Source: Myxococcales bacterium
GTDB lineage: Bacteria > Myxococcota_A > Polyangia > Polyangiales > Polyangiaceae
Length of the DNA stretch: 64,000 nt
Assembly (NCBI GenBank): GCA_025359105.1
Contig: JANYHK010000044.1
Span: 1 to 64,000 of the forward strand
Reading direction: 5' to 3'
Position 1 is the first letter of the stretch. The number at the start of each line of letters is the position of its first letter. The translations under genes were made by a program, and so were the position numbers. The notes below the pieces were generated by a model. The model worked only from the letters and a program-made list of their open reading frames with translations. It was not told the DNA's origin and searched no databases. Shown piece after piece: positions 21,362 to 30,508 of the stretch.

Positions 21362-23283
21362 CAGCGTGCGTAGGGATCGGGGGCGAGGGGAGCGACCTTG
21401 GGCGTCGTAGGGTTCGGCGCGAGCGGCACGGTCGGGGCGGGCGGCGGTGTCGGCGTCGCGGCGCGTGGGGCAGGGAAGTCGACCCTGAGCGTGACCGCCT
21501 TTGGCCCGAAGGCCACGCGGGCCTCGCGCCCGTCGAGCGCGACGGCATCGATGCGTCCCCCCTTGTCTCGCTCGGCGGCCTCGAGGGCAACGTCGAGATC
21601 CCGGCTGGGGTGGTCGACCGGGATGGCGCGTCCGCCTATCCGTAGGGCCGCGATCGGCGCGCTCGCGTGAACGGCAAGCGGGGCAGCGCCCGTGGCGGTG
21701 GGAGGCGGCGCGGCGACGGGGCCTGGCGGAGCCGGCGCGGCCTGGTCGGCGGGGCCCGCGGGGGTGGGCGTCGGCGTGAGCGCCACCGGTGCGGCCGACG
21801 TGATCGCCGCCGCCGACCTGGCCGGCGGGTGGGCCCGGTTTGCCTGGGTGAAGACCGCCATGCCGACGAGGACAAGGGCCAGGGCCGCGCCGCCCGACAG
21901 CGCCGCCACCAGGGCAGGGTGCGCGCCGCGTTTCGGGACGTCGGCCATCGGCGTCGACGCGGACACCGAGGTCGTGTCGGTGCGCGTCGGCGGCTCGTAC
22001 GAGGGAGGCGGCACCCGCATGGGCCCGCTCGGTGCGCTCGGCATGCTCGGCATGCTCGCCGGCACGCTCGACGGGACGCTGCTCGGCGCACCTGATGCGG
22101 GGGCGCCCGCCACCGCAAGCACGCTCTCGCTCGGCGCACTCTCGACGGTAGGTGCTTCGACCTCGGGGATCGGGAACTCGGGCGGTGGGCTCGGGGTCGG
22201 CGCTCGCGCCCCGAGCATGTCGGCGCTCGGCGTCGCGCCCGATTGGGCCGTAGCCTCGGTCAGCTGTCCGACCCGCAGGCGCAGCTTCGCGATCTCGGTC
22301 GCCGCGCGTCGCCGCTCGGCGATCTTCGGTCCGACTAGCCCCTGCATGAACTCGGCGACCTCGTCGTATTCGAACAGGTGCCCCGCCGCGCGGCACGCGA
22401 GGGTGAGCTCTTTGCCGAACGCGCTCGCCGTGGGCGTCCGCTGCGCGATGTCCATCGTGAGGGCGCGCGCGACGGCCTCCTCGATCGCCTGCGGGACGTG
22501 CGGCGCGACCCCGCGCAGGCGCGGCGGCGCCTCGCTCACGACCTTGAGCAGGGTGGAGACGTCGTCACCGGCAGGGTAGAGCCGGATGCCGCTGAAGAAC
22601 TCCCACGCGACGATCCCGGCGGCCCATACGTCGGTCCGGCGATCGATGATGCCGGCCTTCGCTTGCTCCGGCGCCATGTACGCGATCTTGCCCTTCACGA
22701 GGCCGCTCCGCGTCTGGCTGAGGCGGCCAGCGGCCTTCGCGATGCCGAAGTCGGTGAGCTTCACGACGCCGTCGAGGCCTACGAGCAGGTTCTGCGGGGA
22801 GAAGTCGCGGTGGACGAGGCCGAGGTGCGCGCCGTTTTCGTCCGTCAGCTCGTGCGCGGCATGCAGCCCGGCGAGCGCGTCGATGAGCACACGCGCGGTC
22901 ACTCCCATCGGGATGTCGTTCCCCACGGTGGTCGCGCGCCGACGCATGCCCGCCAGAGTGTCCCCTTCGACGTAGTCCATCACGAGGAACGCGCCGTTCG
23001 GATCGTCGCCGACGTCGAGGATCGAGACGACGTTGCGGTGCCGGATGCGCGCCGCCAGCTTGGCCTCTTCGAGGAGATCGACGACGAACTCGGTCGTCTC
23101 GCGGAGGTGCGCGTGCGTCAGCTTGAGCGCGACGTCTTGCTCGAACCCGCCGTGCCCGCGCGTCCGCGCGAGGTACACCGTCGCCATTCCCCCGCTCGCG
23201 ATCGGCAGGAGGATTTCGTACTTCCCCACCCGCTCCGGCGCGCGAGCGGGACCGGCGTGCGCGTTCGGCACGTGGGCGCTCAT
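21361..23283 (-). CDS. Membrane Ser/Thr protein kinase (module 1)
   Basis: 640 aa. PknB-like kinase domain (about 18-300): GGMATVYLAR, VALK, VHRDFSPQN, TDFGIAK, YMAPEQ, DVWAAGI. All catalytic residues (Lys, Asp of HRD, Asp of DFG) are present. Then a Pro/Ser-rich juxtamembrane region, one transmembrane helix (about 453-478) and a Pro-rich extracytoplasmic tail with a PEGA-like strand region. Overlaps the TPR/PEGA gene by TGATG. Gly-rich loop reads ASGGMA. Likely senses an envelope signal. Confidence 0.92.
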   Translation of the reverse strand: MSAHVPNAHAGPARAPERVGKYEILLPIASGGMATVYLARTRGHGGFEQDVALKLTHAHLRETTEFVVDLLEEAKLAARIRHRNVVSILDVGDDPNGAFLVMDYVEGDTLAGMRRRATTVGNDIPMGVTARVLIDALAGLHAAHELTDENGAHLGLVHRDFSPQNLLVGLDGVVKLTDFGIAKAAGRLSQTRSGLVKGKIAYMAPEQAKAGIIDRRTDVWAAGIVAWEFFSGIRLYPAGDDVSTLLKVVSEAPPRLRGVAPHVPQAIEEAVARALTMDIAQRTPTASAFGKELTLACRAAGHLFEYDEVAEFMQGLVGPKIAERRRAATEIAKLRLRVGQLTEATAQSGATPSADMLGARAPTPSPPPEFPIPEVEAPTVESAPSESVLAVAGAPASGAPSSVPSSVPASMPSMPSAPSGPMRVPPPSYEPPTRTDTTSVSASTPMADVPKRGAHPALVAALSGGAALALVLVGMAVFTQANRAHPPARSAAAITSAAPVALTPTPTPAGPADQAAPAPPGPVAAPPPTATGAAPLAVHASAPIAALRIGGRAIPVDHPSRDLDVALEAAERDKGGRIDAVALDGREARVAFGPKAVTLRVDFPAPRAATPTPPPAPTVPLAPNPTTPKVAPLAPDPYAR

Positions 23284-23346
23284 CTCCTCGAAAGGCTAGC
23301 ACCCTCGCCCGAGGCAATGGGAGATCCTGGCGGCGGCGAATGTAGC

Positions 23347-24312
23347 CTACGGCCCGACGTTGTAGTTTTGCTGCACTTCCTGAGCCGTGAGCGCCCTGCT
23401 GTAGATCGCGGCGAGGCTCATGACGCCGAGCCAGGGGCGATCGTTCCCCGCGGAGTTCCCGAGCGTGAAGACGCAATTGGTGTCCCAGTTGCCGAAGCCG
23501 CCCGCGATTGTCCCCATGTTGGTCCTGGCCGCGTTGAGGTACGTGACCCAGGCGCCGCCGGCGTCGCGCGTGAACACGTAGTGGGTCCGCGCCAGCGTGA
23601 CGCCGCTCGCCGCGCTGAACTGCACCGCCCCCGCCGCACCCGTCCTGAGCGAGCCACCCCAGACCGTGTTGACCTGGGCGAGATCGAAGTTCGGTGTGCC
23701 CACCGTCTTGGCGAGCTCGATCATTCGGCCCGAGGAGCTCTGCGTCGTCAGGCTCGACGACGTCACCCAGGCTTCCATCGTGATCTCGCTCGTGGCCTGG
23801 AGAGTCGTGCGGATCTTCGTGGCGCTGCCGGGGTTGCCGACGACCGCTCCCGTGTCGATGCGCAAGCCTGCCGCCACCCACGTCGTGTTCGCCGGGAGGT
23901 TCACCGTGAGATCGTACGCAGGTGCGACGCCCGAGACGTCGTGGACGACGTCGCCGGTCCCCTCTTTGAAGGTGTAGAGCGCGAGGATGCCGCTCGTCAC
24001 GCGCGGGGGCCCCGAGTCGATGCCGGTGTCGGGCGGCGCGGTGTCTCGCGCGACGTCGACCGGTGCGTCGGCGCTACCGTCGCTGCCGGAGGGCGAATCG
24101 GAGACCGCGTCGGCCCCGGCGTCCTTGCCGTCGCCGCCGTCGTCGATCGTCGCGTCGGTGCCCGTCGCGTCTCCCGGCTGCCCGTCGGGACCGCCACCGC
24201 CACCGTCACCCGCGGTCTCGGTCGCGACCTCCGCCAGGTCGAAGGAGCACGCCGTCGCCGCGGAGATCATCGCGGCGAGAACCAGGCGGCAAGCGAACGC
24301 CCGTCGGCTCAT
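23347..24312 (-). CDS. Lipoprotein with LamG/concanavalin-like domain
   Basis: 321 aa. Lipobox TAC (ISAATACSFD), a long Gly/Asp linker, then a LamG-like jelly-roll: ILALYTFKEGTGDVVHDVSG, ITMEAWV, HYVFTRDAGGAWVTYLN, AAIYSRALTAQEVQQNY, the usual start and end signature of laminin-G/concanavalin domains. Likely binds carbohydrate or surfaces. A stand-alone gene with no obvious partner. Confidence 0.85.
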   Translation of the reverse strand: MSRRAFACRLVLAAMISAATACSFDLAEVATETAGDGGGGGPDGQPGDATGTDATIDDGGDGKDAGADAVSDSPSGSDGSADAPVDVARDTAPPDTGIDSGPPRVTSGILALYTFKEGTGDVVHDVSGVAPAYDLTVNLPANTTWVAAGLRIDTGAVVGNPGSATKIRTTLQATSEITMEAWVTSSSLTTQSSSGRMIELAKTVGTPNFDLAQVNTVWGGSLRTGAAGAVQFSAASGVTLARTHYVFTRDAGGAWVTYLNAARTNMGTIAGGFGNWDTNCVFTLGNSAGNDRPWLGVMSLAAIYSRALTAQEVQQNYNVGP

Positions 24313-24396
24313 TCGTCCAGAATGTCACGTCCGCGGGCCAGGGGCGAAAACAAGCCCTCCCCACAAGGTGGGTAGGTCGGCCCGTCGGCGTCGTGC

Positions 24397-26481
24397 TCAC
24401 TTGTCGGCGCGCGTGAGGACGTACGCCTGCTGCGGCGATTCGAGCGTGAGCGTCGGCTTGCCGTCGGCGTCGCCGATCGCGAGGCCTTCGCCGGGAAACG
24501 GCGGATCGAGGAGGCACGCCCGTACGGTCCCGTCGGTCATCTTCTTCTGGCCGACCGCGCTCTTCCATTCGCCGGCGTCGAACCAGAGCACGCCCTTCTT
24601 GTCGACGCTGACCTTCACCTTGCCGAGGCCCGGGTTCGCGTAGACGCCGACGAGCTTGGTGGCCCACGCCGGGTCCGGCTCACGGGTGATTCGAGCGGCC
24701 TCGCGCGCGACCTCGTCTTTACGCTGCTTCACCGCGTAGGCGAGGCGGGCCTTGGCGAGATCCTTTCCGTCGAACGCCTCCTCGACGATCTTGCGGTGGA
24801 TCGCCCCGTTGAAGCCGCCGGCGCCGTCCACGTTCGACAAGACGAGGATCGCGAACTTCTGCTCCGGCAGCATGAACATCAACGTGTTGAAGCCGAAGGT
24901 CCCGCCGTCGTGGGAGAGCATCGGGAGATCGCGGAAGGTGCCGACCTCGAGGCCGAGGCCGTAGCTCGTCGTGTCGCTCGTCTTCACGTTCGGTTTGCGT
25001 CGCTCGAGCAGGTTCGCCTCGCTCACGACGCGCTTGCCCTCGGGGGTGACGCCGCCGGCCATCTCGGTCATCACGTAGCGCTCCATGTCCTTCAGGTTCG
25101 ACCACGTGCCGCCGGCGGGGCGGACGGGGAGCACGAACTGCTCCATCGCCAGCGTGAGCGGTTTGACCTCCGCGGCGTAGTTCATGGCGTGCGGCATCGC
25201 GTGCTCGGCGCGCGCCGCGGCGCCGAAATCGAGCGTCGACGACTTCATGCCGATCGGATCGAAGATCTTCGCCTTCATCGCCGCGTCGTAGGCAGGGCCG
25301 AGGGCCTTCTTCGGATCGAACGCGTGCCCGGCGGCGTACCCGCCCGCGCCGACGAGGAGGTTACTGTACTGAAAGACCTCGCCGAACGGGGTCGTGGGCT
25401 TCATCGTCTTCATCGACGCGACGCGCTGCTCCGGCGTCACGCCGGCGTAGTCGAAGACGAACTCGAGATCCTGGCGCGGCATCCCCGTGCACGCGCAGGA
25501 CGTGTACGCCATCGTCAACTTCTTCGTCGTCTCGGCGTCGCCGAGCGCGAACGTGGGGAGCACGTCGGTCACCGGCGTGGCCCATGTGAACTTGCCGGCG
25601 TCCACGAGCGCCGCTTCCATCATCGTCGTCATGCTCTTGGTGATGGAGCCCATCATGAAGAGCGTCTTCGGCGTGATCTTGTCCTTCTTGCCGAGCGTGC
25701 GGGTGCCGAAGCCCTTCTCGTAGACGACCTTGCCGCCCGAGACGACGGCGACGGCGACGCCAGGCACGTTCATCTGGGCGCGCGCCTCGTCGACGAAGGC
25801 GTCGATCTCCGCTGTGCGCTTGGCGTCGAGATCGTTCGGCGCCTTGCCCTTGAACGACTCTTCGGTCATCCCTTTGGGCGCGAAGGTCCAGAGCGCCGAG
25901 TTGAGCTGCGCGCCGCGGCGATCGAGCGCGGCCTCACCGGCGCCGACGAGGGCGACGTAGTGTCGCTCCGCGAATCGCCGCGCGAGCGCGAACACGGCGC
26001 GGTGCTCGGTGGGCTTGGTCTCGTAGTCTACGTTCGTGACCGACTCCCAGCCGCGGATGGGCGGTGGGCTGTCGGTCGACTTGATGGTGCGCGAGAAATC
26101 CGGGCGCACGACCGCCCACGCCGCGGCGACGGCCTTGGTCGGATCGCTTTCGGTGACCTCGAGGAAGGAGACGCGCATCTCCTTCTCCGGATCCTCCAGG
26201 ATCGTCACGTCGCCTTCGGTAACCCACCAGCCCTTCGGCGCGGTGAACGCGGCGCCCGAGGGCGTCGTGATGGGCGTGTCCTCGGTGAGCTGCCGGGTGG
26301 AGGGCGTCGGAGGCGGCGGGGGCACGTCCGCGACGGTGGCCGTCGGCGGCGGCGGAGGCGGCGGGGGCGCCGGCGCGGGCGGAGGCTTGCTGCCGCACGC
26401 GACGGCGAGCGCGACCAGCGAGGCGAGCGAGGCGAGTGACGCGAACGAGGCGAGGCCAGCGGAGCGCATGCGCCGGAGCAT
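24397..26481 (-). CDS. Lipoprotein serine hydrolase, beta-lactamase/DD-peptidase family
   Basis: 694 aa. Lipobox AVAC, a Pro-rich linker, an N-terminal ~170-residue domain of unknown type (GWWVTEGDVTILEDPE...), then a class C beta-lactamase/esterase domain: SITKS (Ser about 280, Lys three later), YSN (about 374) and HDGG (about 522) in place of KTG. A C-terminal ~110-residue beta domain closes the protein. The HxG in place of KTG is common in esterase-like members. Substrate unknown; cell-wall peptide or ester hydrolysis is possible. Confidence 0.85.
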   Translation of the reverse strand: MLRRMRSAGLASFASLASLASLVALAVACGSKPPPAPAPPPPPPPPTATVADVPPPPPTPSTRQLTEDTPITTPSGAAFTAPKGWWVTEGDVTILEDPEKEMRVSFLEVTESDPTKAVAAAWAVVRPDFSRTIKSTDSPPPIRGWESVTNVDYETKPTEHRAVFALARRFAERHYVALVGAGEAALDRRGAQLNSALWTFAPKGMTEESFKGKAPNDLDAKRTAEIDAFVDEARAQMNVPGVAVAVVSGGKVVYEKGFGTRTLGKKDKITPKTLFMMGSITKSMTTMMEAALVDAGKFTWATPVTDVLPTFALGDAETTKKLTMAYTSCACTGMPRQDLEFVFDYAGVTPEQRVASMKTMKPTTPFGEVFQYSNLLVGAGGYAAGHAFDPKKALGPAYDAAMKAKIFDPIGMKSSTLDFGAAARAEHAMPHAMNYAAEVKPLTLAMEQFVLPVRPAGGTWSNLKDMERYVMTEMAGGVTPEGKRVVSEANLLERRKPNVKTSDTTSYGLGLEVGTFRDLPMLSHDGGTFGFNTLMFMLPEQKFAILVLSNVDGAGGFNGAIHRKIVEEAFDGKDLAKARLAYAVKQRKDEVAREAARITREPDPAWATKLVGVYANPGLGKVKVSVDKKGVLWFDAGEWKSAVGQKKMTDGTVRACLLDPPFPGEGLAIGDADGKPTLTLESPQQAYVLTRADK

Positions 26482-26532
26482 ATCCCCGCGCGGGCGCCTC
26501 TTGCATCTGCGTTACGGTAGTGACGCCTGCTT

Positions 26533-28407
26533 TTAAACGCCGTCTCCCGCGGCGCCGCTGGACACCTCGACCCGCACCTTGTCGCGCGGCAGCCACAAAG
26601 CCGTGCGCAGCTCCTCCACCCGCTTCTGCCCCTTGTCGAGGCGGACGGCGAGCTCTTCGACGTGCGCGATCGCCTTCGCGTCGTCCTCGGCGCCGCCGGC
26701 GCGCGCAGTTTGCGTGGCGTGGAGGACCTCGAGCACCTCGCGGTGCAGCTCTTCGCCGGCCGAGAGGACCCACGCGTCGAGCTTGGCGGCGAACTCGTCG
26801 ATCATCTGATCGAGCTTCGGACCCACCTTGGTCGCGGCCTGCTTCAGGACCTCGGGCGCGATCTCCTTCGCCTTCTTCCGGTATTCTTCCTCGACGCGGC
26901 CCTTCACGACGAGCGCAAGGATCGGCGCCGCGACGGTGAGCAGACCGCCGACGAGCAGGTTCACGAACATCACGCCGAGCCCGACGGTGATGAGCGCGGC
27001 GATGCCCATGTCGTATTTGAAGGTGTCGATCTGCACGTCGAGCCGCTTCACCTCGCCGCCGAGCTTCTCGCTCACGCGCTTGGTGGCGTCGTGCGCGTCC
27101 TCGCGGACGAGCGCGATCGTCTTCTCGGCGAGCGATTCGAGCTGCGCGGCGATGTCCTTCGCCTCGGTCTCCGCCCACTGGCGGAACGTGTCCTCGAGGA
27201 AGGCCGGGAGGTAGCTCTTCAGATCGTCGGATTTTGCCGAGTCGATGACGTTGGGGATCTGCTTGATGATGTCGTCGACGAAGCGATCCAGATCCTTGCG
27301 GGCGCCGACCTTGATGCCGGTCACGTCCTCGCGGATCTTCTGCCGGCGCTGCTCGATCGTCATCGCCTGGCCGGCGAGGTCCTGCTCGAGGGCCTTGATG
27401 CGGCGATCGAGCTCTTCGACCTTCATCGCGACCGCGCGGCGGCGTGCGTCGACGCCGCGCCCGAGCAGCGTGGCGACGTTGAGCCCCTCGCCGAGCGCGT
27501 TGTCGAGCAAGATGCGCCCGCGCTCTTCGGCGAGGAAATGCGTCAGGTGGGTGAGCAGCTCCGGCATGCCGCTCTCGGCGACGCGCCCGCCTTGCAGCGC
27601 CATCTCCGAGCTCACCGGGAAGACGATGGGATCGGTCACGAGCCTGCCGAGCTGGAGCTTCGCGTACGCGAGGGCCTCCTTGCGCTCGTCGTCGTTCAGG
27701 ATGTCCCACTTGGTGATGACGAAGACGATCTTGTCGCGCGACGCGGCGAGGAGCTTCTCTTGCAAAAAGACGCGCTCGCTCTCCTTCAGGATCTGCCCGG
27801 CATCGAGCAGGAAAAGGACGGCGTCCGCGCGCGGGATGTAGCTGTAGGTGATGTCCGCCCGCTGGAGCGACAGATCGTTCACGCCTGGCGTGTCCACGAG
27901 CAGGATGCGCTCCTTCAGGAGCTGCGCGGGGTAACCGACCTCGAGGAAGTCGACCTCTTCCACGTGCGCGCTGCCGCCGACGGCGAAGTTGCGCGTGTCG
28001 CCGAACGGGATCGACTCCCGGCGGCCCGACGCATACTGCACCGTCGCCTCGGGCGTCTCCGCGTACTTGAGGTGGTGGATGGCTGCGGTCGTCGGGGTCA
28101 CGCCGACCGGGAGGACCGACTCGCCGAGGAGCGCGTTCACGAACGTCGATTTGCCGTGATTGAACTCGCCGACGACGACGAGGTGGAAGCGGTCCTCCTC
28201 GAGCTTGCGCACGAGATCCTTCTCGATGCGCTCCTTCAGCGTCTTGGCGCCCACGTCCTCGGCCACGCCGGAGAGCTCCGCGAGGGCTTGTGTGACTTCG
28301 GACTTCTTGTCCCGGAACGCGTCGAGCATCGCCTTGCCCTCACCCCTCTCGGCCCCGCCGAGCACGTAGACCCCGCTCGCCCCGTTCACCCCGTTCGTGC
28401 TGCCCAT
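26533..28407 (-). CDS. Bacterial dynamin-like GTPase
   Basis: 624 aa. GTPase domain: P-loop GEFNHGKST (about 78), switch GVTPTTA, DTPGVND (about 169), TKWD (about 231). A long helical stalk follows, interrupted by a hydrophobic double segment (about 466-500, MGIAALITVGLGV ... AAPILALVVKG) that fits the membrane-binding paddle of bacterial dynamin-like proteins. It probably remodels or fuses inner membrane. Its ATG overlaps the stop of the M48 protease gene (TGATG), an unusual pairing. An upstream in-frame extension is only the shadow of the M48 gene. Confidence 0.9.
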   Translation of the reverse strand: MGSTNGVNGASGVYVLGGAERGEGKAMLDAFRDKKSEVTQALAELSGVAEDVGAKTLKERIEKDLVRKLEEDRFHLVVVGEFNHGKSTFVNALLGESVLPVGVTPTTAAIHHLKYAETPEATVQYASGRRESIPFGDTRNFAVGGSAHVEEVDFLEVGYPAQLLKERILLVDTPGVNDLSLQRADITYSYIPRADAVLFLLDAGQILKESERVFLQEKLLAASRDKIVFVITKWDILNDDERKEALAYAKLQLGRLVTDPIVFPVSSEMALQGGRVAESGMPELLTHLTHFLAEERGRILLDNALGEGLNVATLLGRGVDARRRAVAMKVEELDRRIKALEQDLAGQAMTIEQRRQKIREDVTGIKVGARKDLDRFVDDIIKQIPNVIDSAKSDDLKSYLPAFLEDTFRQWAETEAKDIAAQLESLAEKTIALVREDAHDATKRVSEKLGGEVKRLDVQIDTFKYDMGIAALITVGLGVMFVNLLVGGLLTVAAPILALVVKGRVEEEYRKKAKEIAPEVLKQAATKVGPKLDQMIDEFAAKLDAWVLSAGEELHREVLEVLHATQTARAGGAEDDAKAIAHVEELAVRLDKGQKRVEELRTALWLPRDKVRVEVSSGAAGDGV

Positions 28408-29303
28408 CAGGCGTCTCCTTTCAGGAGCTGCAGGACCTTGTCGTCCACTTCCTTCATGGACAGCCCCGTCGTCCCGACGCCCGCGGCCTTCCGGTAGATC
28501 TCGCTCTCGGCGAAGACGCGCATCGCCAGGACGCGCTTGGGCAGCCACGGGTGCGTCGCGAACACCTCCATGTAGCGGCCGATGCCGTCCTTGCCCTCTT
28601 CGTACTGGTCGAGGAACGCGTCGATGTTGAACTCCTCGTAGAGCTTGCGCGAGCCGAGCACGAGCTTGGTCAGCGCGCGGGCCGACACCTGCTCGTTCTT
28701 GCTGCACAGCATGCCGGCGCGATCGCACGTGATCTCGGCGCGGCGACTCCACGCGCGGAGGGCGATGAGCGCGGGCTGCGTGATCCACTGGGTGAAGACG
28801 CCGGCCATGCGCGTCAAGTAGTGGAGGGCCGTGAGGTACACGACGTGCGAGTTGTGGATGTGGCCGCACTCGTGCCCGAGCACCGTGAGGAGCTCCTCGT
28901 CGGTGTAGTGGTCGATGAGTGCCGAGTGCACCATGATGAAGGACTCTTCGTTGGTGCCGTACGTCGCCGCGTTCAGGTGCGGCGAGTTGACGATGTAGAC
29001 CTGCGGCGTCGCGATGTGGAGCGTATCGGCGCATTGCTTGACGAGCGCCTGGATGCGCGGGAACTGCCGCTCGCCCACCTTGACGGCGCTGCCGAGGAGC
29101 TGCCCCTTCCACACCGTCTTGAACATCCGCACGGTGCTAGTGACCGCGAGCTCGATGGGCTTGGCCCGCTCGAACGCCGCGCGCGTCTGCCGATCCATCA
29201 CGTACGCGTACTCGTGGCCGGTCGTCTCCGCGCCTCCCCCCGCTCGCTCACTCTTCTTTCTCGCGACGAAGGCTTCGAAATCCAAGGTGGGAGCGTTCGG
29301 CAT
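28407..29303 (-). CDS. M48-family metalloprotease, soluble, coupled to dynamin-like gene
   Basis: 298 aa. Zinc motif HECGH (144-148) with third ligand in RRAEITCDRAG about 45 residues later; the block NAATYGTNEESFIMVHSALI is typical of M48 (HtpX/Oma1/Ste24-like) enzymes. Unlike HtpX there is no N-terminal membrane helix pair; a weak hydrophobic stretch follows HECGH. First in a two-gene transcript with the dynamin-like GTPase. It may control turnover of the GTPase or of membrane proteins during stress, by analogy with mitochondrial OMA1-OPA1; that analogy is inference. Confidence 0.9.
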   Translation of the reverse strand: MPNAPTLDFEAFVARKKSERAGGGAETTGHEYAYVMDRQTRAAFERAKPIELAVTSTVRMFKTVWKGQLLGSAVKVGERQFPRIQALVKQCADTLHIATPQVYIVNSPHLNAATYGTNEESFIMVHSALIDHYTDEELLTVLGHECGHIHNSHVVYLTALHYLTRMAGVFTQWITQPALIALRAWSRRAEITCDRAGMLCSKNEQVSARALTKLVLGSRKLYEEFNIDAFLDQYEEGKDGIGRYMEVFATHPWLPKRVLAMRVFAESEIYRKAAGVGTTGLSMKEVDDKVLQLLKGDA

Positions 29304-29492
29304 GGGGGACCTTTCGAAAAAGCGACTTCACGAACGTAAGGCGGCCGGCCTGGCCGTGCAATCCACACGGGAGCGGTAGCGACTGTCCTTGCGCCCACAC
29401 AGAGCCCATACACGCGGGCGCTCGATTCTCTTCCTCTTCTCCCGTCTACGGCCGAGCCCCGCCGCTCGATCTAGAGGCCGCGCAGGAGCCGC

Positions 29493-30506
29493 CTAGAAGC
29501 CGCTGATCTTCAGGCCGCCGTTGACGAAACGCGTCTCGGTGCGTGACTTGTCGAAGGCGCCGGCCGCCGCCAGGCTCACCCCTGTCGTGACGAGGATGCC
29601 GGTCACGAAGAGGGCGCCGGTAGCCCAGCCCGGCCAGCGGTGGGAGGTAGGCTCTTCCGTGGCGGTCGCCGGCGGGACCGCGGGCGCGCCGATGCGCCAC
29701 TCGGCGAGCGGCCCGCAGGTGCCCGCCTCGCACATCGCGATCCCCAGGGCCCCGCCGAGCGGCGCCACCGCGAGCCAGCTCGGGCACGCGACACCCGTGG
29801 CGCGGACGAGCGTGCCTTCGAGGCGCGCCGACTCCAGATCACCCGTCGAGCACGCGGGCGCGGCGGTCACGCGCACGCGCAGCTCGGCTCCGTCGGCCAC
29901 CGAGAGCCACGCCGCATACCGGAGCGTGCCGCCGACCGTCACCGTGAGGACGTGCTCGCCGGCAGGTCGCTCCGACAGCGGCGCGCCGTCGAGCAGCACC
30001 GTCGCGTCGTCTCCGGCCCCCACCACCACGATCCGCGCCTTCGCCGGCGGCTCGTCGCTGGCCGCGATCTCTCCGACGCCGGCCACCCGTCCTCCGTCGA
30101 GCGCAGCCCCGCGGCGCCACGCGGCGTCGCCGCGGGCGGGATCCTTCGGCTCCAGCCGGTGCCAGCGCGACGACCACAGCCGATGCACCTCCGCCATCAG
30201 CCACGCCGCGCTCGGCAGCTCGGGGTGCGTGCGCAAGAGGGCGCCGGCGCGCGCGAGCGCTTGCTCGGTGGACTCGGCGTCGTGTGCCGACAAGGCGTCG
30301 CGCGCGCGCTCCAGCTCGTCCTCCACCCGGTCGCCGATCGCGAGATCCACGGCCAGCTCTGGCGCGCGGCCCTCTGCCGGCGTGACGATGCGTACGCCAC
30401 GCGCCAGCGCCCACTCGTCCAGGGCGTGCCTGTCCGCCGCTCCGCGCGAGGGCGCGAGCCACACGACCGGCGCGGTGACCGGCGTTGTCGGCGGAGCGGC
30501 GTCCAT
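29493..30506 (-). CDS. PEGA-like protein with C-terminal membrane helix
   Basis: 337 aa, no signal peptide. A helical ~130-residue N-terminal part, then a beta-rich segment (GDDATVLLDGAPLSERPAGEHVLTV) that resembles PEGA domains, a Cys-containing stretch (four Cys) and one C-terminal transmembrane helix near residues 295-318. Composition resembles the secreted TPR/PEGA proteins at 20441 and 59718, but this one has no kinase neighbour. Ends 2 nt before the peroxiredoxin gene region (same strand, downstream). Confidence 0.65.
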   Translation of the reverse strand: MDAAPPTTPVTAPVVWLAPSRGAADRHALDEWALARGVRIVTPAEGRAPELAVDLAIGDRVEDELERARDALSAHDAESTEQALARAGALLRTHPELPSAAWLMAEVHRLWSSRWHRLEPKDPARGDAAWRRGAALDGGRVAGVGEIAASDEPPAKARIVVVGAGDDATVLLDGAPLSERPAGEHVLTVTVGGTLRYAAWLSVADGAELRVRVTAAPACSTGDLESARLEGTLVRATGVACPSWLAVAPLGGALGIAMCEAGTCGPLAEWRIGAPAVPPATATEEPTSHRWPGWATGALFVTGILVTTGVSLAAAGAFDKSRTETRFVNGGLKISGF

Positions 30507-30508
30507 GC

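Noticed and set aside
24796-26439. 547-aa plus-strand frame antisense to the serine hydrolase
   Set aside because: Composition typical of antisense frames; the minus-strand gene carries lipobox and SxxK.
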